Translations under genes and position numbers: made by a program
NCBI RefSeq assembly: GCF_014861365.1
Contig: NZ_RRYW01000002.1
Coordinates: forward strand, 30,163-94,162
Direction: 5' to 3'
From: Psychrobacter sp. FME6
GTDB taxonomy: Bacteria; Pseudomonadota; Gammaproteobacteria; Pseudomonadales; Moraxellaceae
DNA length: 64,000 nt
Shown here: positions 1 to 9,282 of the stretch, in pieces
How the letters are laid out: each line of letters begins with the position of its first letter
How positions within the stretch are numbered: the stretch's first letter is position 1
The notes under the pieces: model-generated
The model's database searches: none
Told to the model about the DNA's origin: nothing
What the model saw: only the letters and a program-made list of their open reading frames with translations

Positions 1-636
1 GAATTGACCTCTGATAATATGGATAGCCTGCGGGCATTTTTAAAAGAAGTGTACCAATCAGATGACAGTATTTATCCACCAGCGCCGCTGATGTTTAATG
101 CCTTTAATCTGACCCCCTTATCTCAGGTCAAGGTCGTCATTTTGGGACAAGACCCTTATCATCGTCCAGGGCAAGCAATGGGCTTATCCTTTTCTGTACC
201 CAAAGCGATCCCAAAGCCACCGTCTCTTAACAACTTATTGAAAGAGATGGCAGATGATATTGACACTAGCTATTCAGCACATGGTGATTTGACCTATTGG
301 GCAGAGCAAGGCGTTTTGCTATTAAACAGCTCATTGACGGTAAAAGAAGGCGAGCCAAACAGCCATCAAAATAAAGGTTGGGAGCAGTTTACCGATGCGG
401 TGATTGATGTGGTTAATGAGCAAACAGAGCATACCGTGTTTATTTTGTGGGGCAGTAAAGCGCAGAAAAAAGGCAAGTATATCAATACTGATAAACACTT
501 AATTCTGACTGCGGTACACCCATCGCCATTAGCTGCCAACCGTGGTGGTTTCTTTGGCTCTAAACCATTCTCTAAAACCAATGATTATCTAAAACAGTAT
601 GGTCAAACACCCATCGATTGGCAGTTACCGCAATAA
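1..636 (+). CDS. ung: Uracil-DNA glycosylase (5' end cut by window)
   Basis: Family 1 uracil-DNA glycosylase, which removes uracil from DNA as the first step of base excision repair. The water-activating motif GQDPYHRPGQA and the DNA-intercalation motif HPSPLAANRGGF are both visible, and the C-terminus is complete. The reading frame is open to base 1 and only about 25 N-terminal residues seem to be missing compared with E. coli Ung, so the true start lies upstream of the window. The TTG at position 4 is not a convincing start. The stop codon abuts the ATG of the next gene, so the two are probably co-transcribed. Confidence 0.95.
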   Translation, partial: ELTSDNMDSLRAFLKEVYQSDDSIYPPAPLMFNAFNLTPLSQVKVVILGQDPYHRPGQAMGLSFSVPKAIPKPPSLNNLLKEMADDIDTSYSAHGDLTYWAEQGVLLLNSSLTVKEGEPNSHQNKGWEQFTDAVIDVVNEQTEHTVFILWGSKAQKKGKYINTDKHLILTAVHPSPLAANRGGFFGSKPFSKTNDYLKQYGQTPIDWQLPQ

Positions 637-1227
637 ATGATAAATTCTCTACATCACCAATTGCCGCCTTATTATTTATCAGATAGCTTATCCATCGATG
701 GAACGTTCATAAGCGAGCAGCTTAAAACCAGTACATTCTGGTCGGTTGACGATGTTAAATGGATGCAACAAGCGCTGAAACTGGCTAAAAAGGGCGCTAA
801 GTATGGGGAAGTTCCTGTAGGAGCGATACTGGTGCATCAGCAGCAAGTCATTGGCCAAGGCTTTAATGAGCCAATTGGTCGCCATGATGCAACGGCTCAT
901 GCCGAAATTGTGGCGCTGCGAGATGCCTGCGCACGTCTAAAAAACTATCGCTTGCCGCTACAGACGACCCTATATGTGACCTTGGAGCCTTGTACCATGT
1001 GCATAGGTGCACTGATTCATGCAAGAGTCGATAGGTTAATCTATGCAGCGAGTGAGCCGCGCGCTGGCATGGTTGGCAGTCAACTGAATCTGCCTGAGCA
1101 ACCTTTTTATAATCATACTATCGAAGTACATAAGGGCTTGTGCGGCGAGCATAGCAGCCAGATGCTCAGAACGTTTTTTCGTGAGCGCCGAAAAGTGGCA
1201 AAAAATAAAGCCAGTATGCCTCATTAA
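637..1227 (+). CDS. tadA: tRNA-specific adenosine deaminase TadA
   Basis: Zinc-dependent deaminase that converts A34 to inosine in tRNA-Arg(ACG). The catalytic motifs are HAE at residues 88-90 and PCTMC at 118-122, matching the H/C/C zinc ligands and the proton-shuttle glutamate. The ATG directly follows the ung stop codon with no obvious Shine-Dalgarno, implying translational coupling. Using this start gives about 40 extra N-terminal residues relative to typical TadA (about 165 aa); an internal start near Met43 is possible. The body of the protein is unambiguous. Confidence 0.93.
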   Translation: MINSLHHQLPPYYLSDSLSIDGTFISEQLKTSTFWSVDDVKWMQQALKLAKKGAKYGEVPVGAILVHQQQVIGQGFNEPIGRHDATAHAEIVALRDACARLKNYRLPLQTTLYVTLEPCTMCIGALIHARVDRLIYAASEPRAGMVGSQLNLPEQPFYNHTIEVHKGLCGEHSSQMLRTFFRERRKVAKNKASMPH

Positions 1228-1268
1228 CAATGATATCAGTCTTGCTGCTAGTGATAGGCAGGTTTCTT

Positions 1269-1277
1269 TGCTATAAT
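1269..1277 (+). promoter_or_regulatory. Extended -10 promoter candidate for cmk
   Basis: The sequence TGCTATAAT is a perfect -10 hexamer with the TGn extension. No good -35 lies at the right distance, as is common for extended -10 promoters. It would start a transcript near 1284 with a leader of about 115 nt before cmk. Confidence 0.45.
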
Positions 1278-1399
1278 ATTGCCCTATTTGATGGTGAAGT
1301 GGCTAAGTCGCTGTCAAATGTTTGATATATAAGTAAATATTGCTTTGTTATTAATATGCAAAAAGCCATACAAGTATCGCCTACTATTAAGTGAGTATT

Positions 1400-2170
1400 A
1401 TGACTGTCTCTACTACTGATCGCTCTACACTTAATAGTGACGATGACCGCCAGGCTCAAATAGTGCGTTACCCTGTTATCTGTATTGACGGTCCAAGTGG
1501 TGCAGGCAAAGGCACAGTCACGTGGCGTTTAGCACAGACCTTAGGGTATCAGTTGCTAGACTCAGGGGCGTTATACCGTATTGTCGGACTCAAGGCGTTT
1601 GAAGCGGGGTTGATTACAGCAGATGCTAGCCAAACAATTGACGAAGCCGCGCTATTAGAATTGACTCAAAGCTTGCAGATTGTATTTGAGCCTAATACTG
1701 ACTCAGGGCGTGTCGATATCGTTGTGAATGGTGAAGCAGTCGGTGAGCAAGTTCGCAACGAAACCGTTGGCGGTTATGCGTCACAGGTGGCGGTTTATCC
1801 AACAGTACGACAAGCGCTGTTAGCTTTGCAGCAAGATATGGCAACGCGCTCAGGGTTGGTTGCTGATGGTCGTGATATGGGTACGGTAGTGTTTCCAGAT
1901 GCTGATGTTAAAGTGTTTTTGACTGCCAGCGCCCAAGCACGTGCTGAACGTCGTGTATTACAATTAATAAAAGCAGGTCAACAGGCTAATTATCAGGCAA
2001 TTTTATCAACCATTAAAGCCCGTGATGATCGTGACGAAAATCGTCAGACGTCACCTTCTAAACCTGCAAAAGATGCTTTGCTACTTGATAGCTCAACATT
2101 AGATGCTGATACTGTCTATGAGCAAGTCAAAAGGCACTGTCAGGCGAAAGGTATTTGTTTTAATAGTTAA
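1400..2170 (+). CDS. cmk: Cytidylate kinase
   Basis: Phosphorylates CMP and dCMP to the diphosphates in the cytosol. The P-loop GPSGAGKGT sits near residues 26-34, and the family motifs DGRDMGTVVFPDA and RDDRDENR follow. An ATG at 1400 is preceded by AAGTGAG at good spacing; a GTG at 1391 would add three residues. The protein is about 256 aa, slightly longer than E. coli Cmk (227) because of an N-terminal tail. The gene precedes rpsA, the order seen in most gammaproteobacteria, separated here by 326 nt. Confidence 0.95.
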   Translation: MTVSTTDRSTLNSDDDRQAQIVRYPVICIDGPSGAGKGTVTWRLAQTLGYQLLDSGALYRIVGLKAFEAGLITADASQTIDEAALLELTQSLQIVFEPNTDSGRVDIVVNGEAVGEQVRNETVGGYASQVAVYPTVRQALLALQQDMATRSGLVADGRDMGTVVFPDADVKVFLTASAQARAERRVLQLIKAGQQANYQAILSTIKARDDRDENRQTSPSKPAKDALLLDSSTLDADTVYEQVKRHCQAKGICFNS

Positions 2171-2496
2171 TAAAAACAACATAGTAAGCACTAAAAAGCT
2201 TACAATGAGGATGGGTTTTAGTATAAAATTACAGTAGTAATAGTTTGATAGTCTTTAGGTAGGCATCAAAAATGCTATCTAAAAGGCTCTGTTTAAAAAG
2301 TATAAAGATTAAGAATATAAAGTTTTTTGATGTAAAACCATTGTTGCTAGTGAGTTTTCTGAACCATTTGCTTATTACCAACAATCGTTTTTATATATGA
2401 TTGCATAAGATATAAAACCAGTATTCTCGTTTTATGCAGTCATAAATTTGATCCGTACTGTGCTGGACAGGATACGGCTATACAAAGGTAGACATA
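2171..2496 (+). other. cmk-rpsA intergenic leader region
   Basis: AT-rich gap of 326 nt with no ORF. It should hold the rpsA promoter and the 5' leader through which S1 represses its own translation in E. coli. The best promoter-like pair is TTGCTT at 2368 with TTATAT/TATATA near 2391-2397, which is only a weak match. No strong terminator is seen after cmk. Confidence 0.35.
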
Positions 2497-4185
2497 ATGG
2501 AATCATTTGCTGAACTATTTGAAGCGAGCATTGAAGAGCAGGGTCTGGATATCGAGCGTGGCTCGGTTATTACAGGTGCTGTTGTGGCCATCGATAACGA
2601 TTGGATCACAGTAGATACTGGTCTTAAATCTGAAGGTATCGTCGCTCGTGAAGAGTTTTTAAGCGAAGAAGGCGAACTTGAAGTTGAAGTTGGCGATAGC
2701 GTTGATGTCGTGGTTGAAGCGGTTGATAACGGTATGGGTCAAACCTTACTGTCACGCGAAAAAGCCAAACGTGTTGAGACCTGGAATATCCTTGAAAAAA
2801 TCTCTGACAATGATGAGATCGTAAAAGGTATTATCTCAAGCAAAGTTAAAGGCGGTTTCACTGTAGATATCGGTTCAGTACGTGCGTTTTTACCAGGTTC
2901 ATTAGTAGATGTACGTCCTATTCGTGATACGACGCATCTTGAAGGTAAAGAGCTAGAGTTCAAAGTTATCAAGCTTGACCAAAAACGTAATAACGTTGTG
3001 GTAAGCCGCCGCGCTGTTATGGAAGCTGAAAACTCAGCTGAGCGCGAAGAGCTACTGAACAAGCTTGAAGAAGGTATCGAGATCGAAGGTATCGTTAAGA
3101 ACCTAACTGATTACGGTGCGTTCGTTGACCTTGGCGGTATTGATGGTCTATTGCACATCACTGACATGGCATGGCGTCGCATCAAGCACCCATCTGAGGT
3201 GGTTGAAGTTGGTCAAGACCTAAAAGTTAAAGTATTGAAGTTTGATCGTGAGCGTAACCGCGTTAGCCTAGGTCTAAAACAACTTGGTACTGATCCTTGG
3301 GACAACGTTGGCGGCACATACCCAGTAGGTAGTGTGGTTAAAGCACGCGTAACTAACCTAACTGATTATGGTTGCTTCGCTGAAATTTCTGAAGGTATCG
3401 AAGGTCTAGTACACGTATCAGAAATGGATCATACCAACAAAAACATCCATCCATCAAAAGTAGTTCAAGTGGGTGATGAAGTTGAAGTAATGATTCTTGA
3501 TATCGACGAAGAACGTCGCCGTATTAGCTTGGGTATCAAACAGACTCTAGCCAATCCATGGGATGAGTTCGATAAGAAACATGAGCGCGGTGATAAAATC
3601 ACTGGTACGATCAAATCAATCACTGACTTCGGTATCTTTATCGGTCTAGACGGTGGTATTGATGGCTTGGTTCATCTATCTGACATCTCTTGGAACGAAA
3701 CTGGCGAAGACGCTATCCGTAACTACAACAAAGGCGACACCGTTGAAGCAATGGTATTATCTGTAGATGCAGAAGCAAACCGTATTAGCCTGGGCGTGAA
3801 GCAGTTAAGCTCTGATCCATTCAACGAATACCTAGTCGGTAACGACCGTGGTGCTATCGTTAATGGTAAAGTAAAAGAAGTAGACGCTAAAGGTGCTACT
3901 ATTGAGCTTGCTGATGAAGTTGAAGCGTATCTACGTGCCTCTGAGATCCAACGTGACCGCGTTGAAGATGCAACTAAGCATCTAAGCGTTGGTGATGACG
4001 TTGAAGCTAAGATCATCAGTGTTGATCGTAAAACACGCAACATCAACTTGTCTATCAAAGCGAAAGACGAAGCTGAAGAGCGTCAAGCGATTAAAGATCT
4101 AGGCGGCGCAGGTACTACTCCAGCTGCAGGTTCTGATGCACAGCCAAAAACCATTGGTGACTTGATCAAAGAACAAATGCAGTAA
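2497..4185 (+). CDS. rpsA: 30S ribosomal protein S1
   Basis: Ribosomal protein S1, needed for mRNA recruitment to the 30S subunit. At 562 aa it has the usual length and carries six S1/OB-fold repeats, at roughly residues 21-87, 105-171, 192-260, 277-347, 364-434 and 451-520. The recurring signatures are [17 protein letters not shown] and similar. A Shine-Dalgarno AAAGGTAG precedes the ATG. It is followed by a strong intrinsic terminator and then ihfB, the standard rpsA-ihfB order. Confidence 0.98.
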   Translation: MESFAELFEASIEEQGLDIERGSVITGAVVAIDNDWITVDTGLKSEGIVAREEFLSEEGELEVEVGDSVDVVVEAVDNGMGQTLLSREKAKRVETWNILEKISDNDEIVKGIISSKVKGGFTVDIGSVRAFLPGSLVDVRPIRDTTHLEGKELEFKVIKLDQKRNNVVVSRRAVMEAENSAEREELLNKLEEGIEIEGIVKNLTDYGAFVDLGGIDGLLHITDMAWRRIKHPSEVVEVGQDLKVKVLKFDRERNRVSLGLKQLGTDPWDNVGGTYPVGSVVKARVTNLTDYGCFAEISEGIEGLVHVSEMDHTNKNIHPSKVVQVGDEVEVMILDIDEERRRISLGIKQTLANPWDEFDKKHERGDKITGTIKSITDFGIFIGLDGGIDGLVHLSDISWNETGEDAIRNYNKGDTVEAMVLSVDAEANRISLGVKQLSSDPFNEYLVGNDRGAIVNGKVKEVDAKGATIELADEVEAYLRASEIQRDRVEDATKHLSVGDDVEAKIISVDRKTRNINLSIKAKDEAEERQAIKDLGGAGTTPAAGSDAQPKTIGDLIKEQMQ

Positions 4186-4206
4186 GTTATTGATATAAAA
4201 GTAATA

Positions 4207-4237
4207 TAAAAAAAGCGACCCCGGTCGCTTTTTTTTA
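4207..4237 (+). terminator. Intrinsic terminator of rpsA
   Basis: The stem AGCGACC / GGTCGCT with a two-base loop is followed by eight T residues, just after the rpsA stop codon. Confidence 0.9.
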
Positions 4238-4469
4238 TGAGTGAATTTTGATATTGCTATTAGGGTTTTGCCCAAATGGGTAAACTCTTATTTCCATTTA
4301 CACTAATATCCGCTATCATTTACAACATCGAGTAACGAGATGTACACCTGAATTTGAATCATTATAAGTTAATAATTGGCTTAACGAGTAAACTTACCGC
4401 TGTTAGCATAATTTATGTGGTTTGGACTCAAAATGATCTTATCCATCAATCAACAAGGCAAGCGTAATA

Positions 4470-4775
4470 ATGCAGCAAGCGATTAATAAGTCCGAATTTA
4501 TTAGTAATTTGAGTGCGAACTGTGACAACATAACGGATACCGTTGTCGATGATGCAGTGCGTGAAATATTAAATTTGATGACCCATACTTTAGCCAATGA
4601 TGGTCGGGTAGAAGTGCGTGGGTTTGGGAGTTTTTGTCTCCATCATCGCCGTGCTCGTTTAGGGCGTAACCCTAAAACAGGGGAAAGCGTCCCCGTACCC
4701 GCCAAGGCTATCCCACATTTTAAGCCGGGTAAAGCGCTACGCGAAGCAGTCAATGATACCGTTGCAAATAGCTAG
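4470..4775 (+). CDS. ihfB: Integration host factor subunit beta
   Basis: DNA-bending nucleoid protein of the HU/IHF family that pairs with IhfA. The DNA-binding arm RNPKTGESVPVPAKAIPHFKPGK is characteristic; the middle of the chain reads VEVRGFGSF. At 101 aa it is close to E. coli IhfB (94). The N-terminus MQQAINKSEFI is slightly longer than usual. It lies between rpsA and lapA in the conserved order. Confidence 0.95.
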   Translation: MQQAINKSEFISNLSANCDNITDTVVDDAVREILNLMTHTLANDGRVEVRGFGSFCLHHRRARLGRNPKTGESVPVPAKAIPHFKPGKALREAVNDTVANS

Positions 4776-4891
4776 TGTAGCCATAAATCATAGAGTGAGT
4801 AAGCGTGCTCTATGAAATGATTTGTCAGCTATCTTTGTGACCGTCCTGCTCTTAAAAGATTAATAATATTTCAAACCGAGGTATACGTCTC

Positions 4892-5302
4892 ATGCGCTTT
4901 TTACTATTTGTATTACTGTTTTTGAGCTTTGCTTATTCTCTGGGTTTGGTATTGGCAAATAATACGGAAGTCGGCGTGAATTTGCTGTTTTCGCAAGCAC
5001 CGACGATGAACTTAGGGTTGCTACTGATCCTCTGCCTGATACTTGGCATCGTCATTGGTATTTTATTAGCGTTGCTCATTTTCCGTGTTTTACAAAACAA
5101 GTGGGAAATTTCGCGTTTACAAAAGGCGAACGCTAATTTGCAAGAGCAGATAAACCAAGCCAATGTCGTTATTGATCGTCAAGCGAATTCGCCAACAGTA
5201 GACGAAGCCGTCTATGGCGCCACAGCTGAAAACGTACAGAATGGCATAGCAGATAATAATGACGAAGGTGCAAGCTTAACCAAAAAAAAGCGAGATTATT
5301 GA
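4892..5302 (+). CDS. lapA: LapA family membrane protein (DUF1049)
   Basis: Small inner-membrane protein of the LapA/DUF1049 family. Two transmembrane helices (about residues 1-20 and 40-65) are followed by a short coiled coil (about 68-92) and a polar tail. In E. coli LapA works with LapB to control LPS synthesis through LpxC turnover. Here pyrF follows directly and no lapB lies between them; instead the gap holds a MITE-like element. The family is assigned from topology and position. Confidence 0.85.
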   Translation: MRFLLFVLLFLSFAYSLGLVLANNTEVGVNLLFSQAPTMNLGLLLILCLILGIVIGILLALLIFRVLQNKWEISRLQKANANLQEQINQANVVIDRQANSPTVDEAVYGATAENVQNGIADNNDEGASLTKKKRDY

Positions 5303-5311
5303 TTGGGTAAA

Positions 5312-5581
5312 TAGGGGCTGTATAGAATTCATCTATTAGGACTGCTGATCGCTAAAATAATTCCAGACTAGGCGTAAATCGAAGGTAATGTCGAGACCTT
5401 AGCTAGATTTACAACAACGTCTGGGGCGATTTTAGCATCAGTCCGAAGGAACAGGACTATTTTTTGCCACTTCATAGCCAAAAATATCGCGCTTAGAATA
5501 ACTAAACTTACTATTTTTGGCGTCGAATTGCCTAAAAAATAGTCTCTGTCAGTTCCTTAGCTGAATTCTATACAGCCCCTA
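5312..5581. mobile_element. MITE-like element with 20-bp terminal inverted repeats
   Basis: The ends are a perfect 20-bp inverted repeat: TAGGGGCTGTATAGAATTCA at 5312-5331 and its complement at 5562-5581. Inside are two large imperfect hairpins, 5339-5444 (GGACTGCTGATCGCTAAAAT against ATTTTAGCATCAGTCC) and 5448-5556 (containing GCCAAAAATA / TATTTTTGGC). There is no ORF of note. A clear target duplication is not visible. An 18-nt copy of the same end lies at 63325-63342, which suggests mobilisation by a transposase elsewhere in the genome. Confidence 0.75.
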
Positions 5582-5646
5582 GTCAATCTGTTGCTGATAA
5601 ATCGTCTTATAATTATGTGATAAACCTGATATAAAGTGGCATAACC

Positions 5647-6345
5647 ATGAACAACACAATTAGCTCTCCAGTCATCGTCGCATTAGACAATATGACTAAG
5701 GATGACTCTCTAGCACTCGCTGACCAATTAGATCCGGCGTTATGCCGATTAAAAGTAGGTAAAGAGCTCTTTACCCGCTGTGGCCCTGACATAATCAAAG
5801 CATTACATCAGCGTCGGTTTGAGGTGTTTTTAGATTTAAAGTTCCATGATATCCCGAATACCACAGCGCAAGCAGTATTAGCAGCTGCTGAGCTGGGAGT
5901 ATGGATGGTAAATGTCCATGCAAGCGCCGGCTACGATGCGATGTCATTAGCAAAGCAGCGTTTGTTAGATGGAAACTTTGAAACACTGTTGATCGCAGTC
6001 ACCGTATTGACTTCTATGGATAACGAAGCACTCATGCAAACGGGTATCACTGACGGTCTGGATGCACAAGTGAGCCGCTTAGCTCAATTGACTAAGCAAG
6101 CAGGTCTTGATGGCGTGGTGTGCTCAGCACAAGAGGCAAAAACGCTCAAGAAATTGTGCGGTGATGATTTTAAACTGGTGACCCCAGGTATACGCTTGCC
6201 TGATGACAATACAGATGACCAAAAGCGCATTTGTACTCCAAAACAGGCATTAAGTGATGGTTCTGATTATCTGGTGATTGGGCGTTCAATTACTCAAGCT
6301 GCAGACCCTGCGGCTAAATTGCAGACGATACTTAAAGGTATTTAA
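5647..6345 (+). CDS. pyrF: Orotidine 5'-phosphate decarboxylase
   Basis: Converts OMP to UMP, the last step of de novo UMP synthesis. The catalytic signature [10 protein letters not shown] lies near residues 61-70, the N-terminal strand reads VIVALDN and the phosphate-binding end reads LVIGRSIT. The length of 232 aa is typical. It follows the MITE-like element; a TATAAT at 5608-5613 just outside the element could serve its promoter, though no clear -35 is seen. Confidence 0.97.
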   Translation: MNNTISSPVIVALDNMTKDDSLALADQLDPALCRLKVGKELFTRCGPDIIKALHQRRFEVFLDLKFHDIPNTTAQAVLAAAELGVWMVNVHASAGYDAMSLAKQRLLDGNFETLLIAVTVLTSMDNEALMQTGITDGLDAQVSRLAQLTKQAGLDGVVCSAQEAKTLKKLCGDDFKLVTPGIRLPDDNTDDQKRICTPKQALSDGSDYLVIGRSITQAADPAAKLQTILKGI

Positions 6346-6372
6346 TACTTTATAATGCGCCAGAAAAACTAA

Positions 6373-6402
6373 AAATGACAGCCTAAGCCGCTGTCTTTTT
6401 TA
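6373..6402 (+). terminator. Intrinsic terminator of pyrF
   Basis: The stem GACAGC / GCTGTC with a seven-base loop is followed by six T residues. Confidence 0.7.
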
Positions 6403-6464
6403 GTTTTTGCGGGTAGGTAAAAAGGTGCTAAACTATTTGGGTTTATTTAAGAATATTGGATCAT

Positions 6465-7265
6465 ATGAAATTACAGATTTTGAGTGACTTACATATTGAT
6501 AGTTATGCGCGTCAGTCACATCCGATGGGACACATCCCCAAAACCGACGCAGATATCGTGCTAGTGGCGGGAGACACTGCCAATAGTGATAGTGGTATGC
6601 CGTGGCTACAAGAGCAAGCAGAGCGCTTACAAGTCCCTCTTATCACCATTGCTGGCAACCATGAGTATTTCAATGAAGATGTGCTACATTTCGATAAAAA
6701 GCTGGCGACTTGGGACAATTATAATGCTGAATCAAAAACTGGCGTTCGCGTTTTGCAGTGCCAGCATATTGATATTGGCGAAGTAAGAATCTTAGGCTGT
6801 ACACTTTGGACTGACTATCAGTATCAAGCTAATGAAGACACTATGGCAGTTGTTACGCGGTTTATGCGTGACTATAAGCAAATCTATGCTGGTAGCGAGT
6901 TATTTTCACCTGAAGTATCTATGCAGATTCATGCTAAGCACCGTCATTGGTTAAAACAAGCATTAATAACCGCTAAAGAGTTGGGCAAAAAAACTGTAGT
7001 CATGAGTCATCATAGTATTAGCCCGTTATCTGTATCTGAGAAATTTGCTGACTTACCGAGTAATGCTGCTTTTGTCAGTGATTTTTCTGCATGGATGCAT
7101 GAAGATTGGGCACCAATATTATGGGTACATGGTCATACCCACGAAGCATTTGATTATCAGATTAATAAGACACGCGTGATCGTCAATCCACGTGCTTACC
7201 CCAATGAGGTTAGCAGTACGGCATTAGCGTTTGCATGGGATAGAGTGATTGATATTGGCGAATAG
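6465..7265 (+). CDS. Calcineurin-like metallophosphoesterase
   Basis: Predicted metal-dependent phosphoesterase of about 266 aa. The family motifs appear in order: SDLHID (D8, H10), VAGDTANSD, AGNHEYF, SHHS and VHGHTHEAFDY, supplying the dinuclear metal site. The substrate cannot be read from the sequence. An upstream in-frame TTG at 6456 would add three residues, but the ATG at 6465 places the LQILSDLH strand at the usual N-terminal position. It lies alone between pyrF and a histidine phosphatase. Confidence 0.88.
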   Translation: MKLQILSDLHIDSYARQSHPMGHIPKTDADIVLVAGDTANSDSGMPWLQEQAERLQVPLITIAGNHEYFNEDVLHFDKKLATWDNYNAESKTGVRVLQCQHIDIGEVRILGCTLWTDYQYQANEDTMAVVTRFMRDYKQIYAGSELFSPEVSMQIHAKHRHWLKQALITAKELGKKTVVMSHHSISPLSVSEKFADLPSNAAFVSDFSAWMHEDWAPILWVHGHTHEAFDYQINKTRVIVNPRAYPNEVSSTALAFAWDRVIDIGE

Positions 7266-7390
7266 GGGACTTTTTGAGGACGTGCCTCAATTTCTCTGCT
7301 ATTAGAGCGTGTCTTCCATTCAGCTTGCTTATATTGCAACTGAATTTATATTTAGTTCATTACTCTCAGAAAATCTGCTAGTCTTGTGTC

Positions 7391-8227
7391 ATGAGTAAAA
7401 CTTCTAATAACCCATTATCAAAGCCATCTGTTGAGAGGCTTGGGAATCACATCCCAAGTGCGCCAGCACCTTCTCACCTGCCTGATAGCATGATTTCTTC
7501 GGTCAGTTTATTGCCTAAAGATAAGCGCCTTATTTTATTTACTAGGCACTCTCTACGTGAGCGTTCTGATGGTAATGGCTTTGCCAGTTATCAGTTGCCA
7601 CTGACGCCTAGAGGTCGTGTGCTGGCAAAATCTTGGGGCCGTTGGTTATCAGGACATCTGCCGTATTCACTCGATGTCGATAGTATCTCAAGCCCAATAG
7701 GGCGCTGTATTGATACTGCACAGTTGATGCAAGAAGGAGCAGGGCTGCGTCGAGATATTGCGCATCAGTCGTTACTGGTCGAACCTGGCAGCCTCGTGAC
7801 CGAACCTGATATAGCCAATCCAATCTTTAAAGAAATTGGTGTGCTCAACTTTATTAATCGATTCTTACAAGGCAATCTTGAAGGCACTAAAAATGCCTAT
7901 CAAGGGGGACTTGATATTTTATCGCTTTTTTATCAAAATCAGCCGCAAGACGGGCATCTCATGTTGGCTGTCAGCCATGATACCTTGTTGTCTGCATTCT
8001 TAGCAGTGATGTTTGATGTGAGTGAGATTGACTGGAACGATTGGCCAAAGATGATGGAGGGAGTGTTTTTGTGGTTTGATGATAAGCCATTTGAACAAGC
8101 CAGCGCCTACTTTGTCTGGCGCGGTGAGGTTTATGTGCGTCCGATTCATACTTTGTTGGATGGTTACCGCGCGGCTGGGTTTCATCCTAACAAGTTGCTA
8201 TTGCCACCAGAGGTTAAGTGGACATAA
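7391..8227 (+). CDS. Histidine phosphatase family protein
   Basis: Phosphoglycerate-mutase-like fold, 278 aa. The phospho-acceptor motif is LFTRHSLRER, with RHS (R52, H53) in place of the usual RHG. The second catalytic histidine lies in AVSHDTLLSAF. The first 45 residues are proline- and serine-rich and probably disordered. No clear Shine-Dalgarno precedes the ATG. The physiological substrate is unknown; a general phosphatase or a phosphosugar/lipid phosphatase are both possible. Confidence 0.8.
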   Translation: MSKTSNNPLSKPSVERLGNHIPSAPAPSHLPDSMISSVSLLPKDKRLILFTRHSLRERSDGNGFASYQLPLTPRGRVLAKSWGRWLSGHLPYSLDVDSISSPIGRCIDTAQLMQEGAGLRRDIAHQSLLVEPGSLVTEPDIANPIFKEIGVLNFINRFLQGNLEGTKNAYQGGLDILSLFYQNQPQDGHLMLAVSHDTLLSAFLAVMFDVSEIDWNDWPKMMEGVFLWFDDKPFEQASAYFVWRGEVYVRPIHTLLDGYRAAGFHPNKLLLPPEVKWT

Positions 8228-8271
8228 AATCTTTCTATTATGTGCTGAAAGGGATATTTTTGAGCAGGCAT

Positions 8272-8313
8272 AAAAAAACCTTGCCCCAGTATTAGAACCA
8301 GTGACAAGGTTTT
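8272..8313 (-). terminator. Intrinsic terminator of rpsT
   Basis: Read on the minus strand, AAAACCTTG pairs with CAAGGTTTT and the hairpin ends in a T run. It follows the rpsT stop codon and may also stop the converging upstream gene. Confidence 0.75.
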
Positions 8314-8359
8314 CGTCATGATGCTCTCAAAGCATCATGGGGTCCAAACAATACAAATC

Positions 8360-8626
8360 TTAAGCTTGTAGGCCTTTGATTGTTTTGTTTAGGCGGCTCT
8401 TACGACGAGCAGCTTTATTCTTATGAATAATACCTTTGTCGGCCATACGATCAAGAACCGGTACCGCTTTTTTGTAAGCTTCGGTAGCCGCGTCATAATC
8501 TTTAGCAGCGATAGCCGCGTCAACACGTTTTAAGTAAGTACGAACCATAGAGCGTTGTGACGCAGAGTCCTGACGACGTTTGGTGTTTTGACGGGCGCGT
8601 TTACGAGCTTGTGCAGTATTAGCCAC
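8360..8626 (-). CDS. rpsT: 30S ribosomal protein S20
   Basis: Ribosomal protein S20, 88 aa, which binds 16S rRNA in the body of the 30S subunit. The very basic N-terminus [18 protein letters not shown] and the motif [17 protein letters not shown] are diagnostic. A Shine-Dalgarno AAGGAG lies just upstream of the ATG. The gene is monocistronic with its own terminator. Confidence 0.97.
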   Translation of the reverse strand: MANTAQARKRARQNTKRRQDSASQRSMVRTYLKRVDAAIAAKDYDAATEAYKKAVPVLDRMADKGIIHKNKAARRKSRLNKTIKGLQA

Positions 8627-9282
8627 GCGTATCTCCTTGATAAAGACAGATAAAAATATGAATGTTGATTACAATAATGGGTTTAACAATCATCGGTGAC
8701 GAGCAGCCGTCTCGTCAAACATGATGTCGATGTCTAATATTAAAGTATCTAATATCAATAGGAACATCGCAAGCGCCAGAACTGTTTGGAATAATTAAAC
8801 AGCGTTGACGTGTAAAGCCGGTTATCTTAGCAAATTATCGCGCTTAGAACAATATATTTGATGATTAATGCTTAAAGAAGTTGTGTCCCTATATGGATAA
8901 CTGTTTTTTAGGGTGTTTATTGAGCCATTCTTTGTATCGTCGATACTAAATAACGCTGATACTAAATAACATGGGTACATGATGTTAGACGTGCGACTGG
9001 TATAGATTGTTCTGGCTTGCTGTGCCTACGCTGCAAAATTTATGTCTTAAATAAAAGCTTTCCAGTCCCGCAGTGTTTTTTTTATCGAACAGGTTGTCAT
9101 TATAGTTATAAAAAATAGTGTTGGTTCAATAAGCCTCATTACTGATAAAATCTTTTACAATAAATTCTGTAGAATAGCGTCAGTCTTCTGTTAATTTAGG
9201 TATGATACTAAATCAAGGATTTTCTAACACCCCCTCTTCTCATCTTGGTAAAGTTCTCCAACACTATATAAATGGGTAGGAT
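8627..9282. other. 656-nt intergenic region
   Basis: No protein-coding gene is supported here. It holds the rpsT promoter side, a 13-nt direct repeat GATACTAAATAAC at 8942-8954 and 8958-8970, and a shortened copy of the interspersed hairpin element at 8995-9067. The word ATCGCGCTTAGAA near 8839 also occurs inside the MITE-like element at about 5485, which may be chance. Confidence 0.5.
8995..9067 (+). repeat. Interspersed hairpin element, copy A (degenerate)
   Basis: The core CTGGCTTGCTGTGCCTACG followed by CTGCAAAA matches copies B (34.1 kb) and C (41.0 kb) but lacks the segment CCGACAGAGG between them. Only short outer arms, GACTGG at 8995 and CCAGTC at 9062, remain complementary. It looks like a decayed member of the family. 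Confidence 0.6.

Noticed and set aside
2739..4058. Long antisense reading frames inside rpsA
   Set aside because: They are shadows of the S1 repeats in other frames, with no ribosome binding site and no recognisable product.
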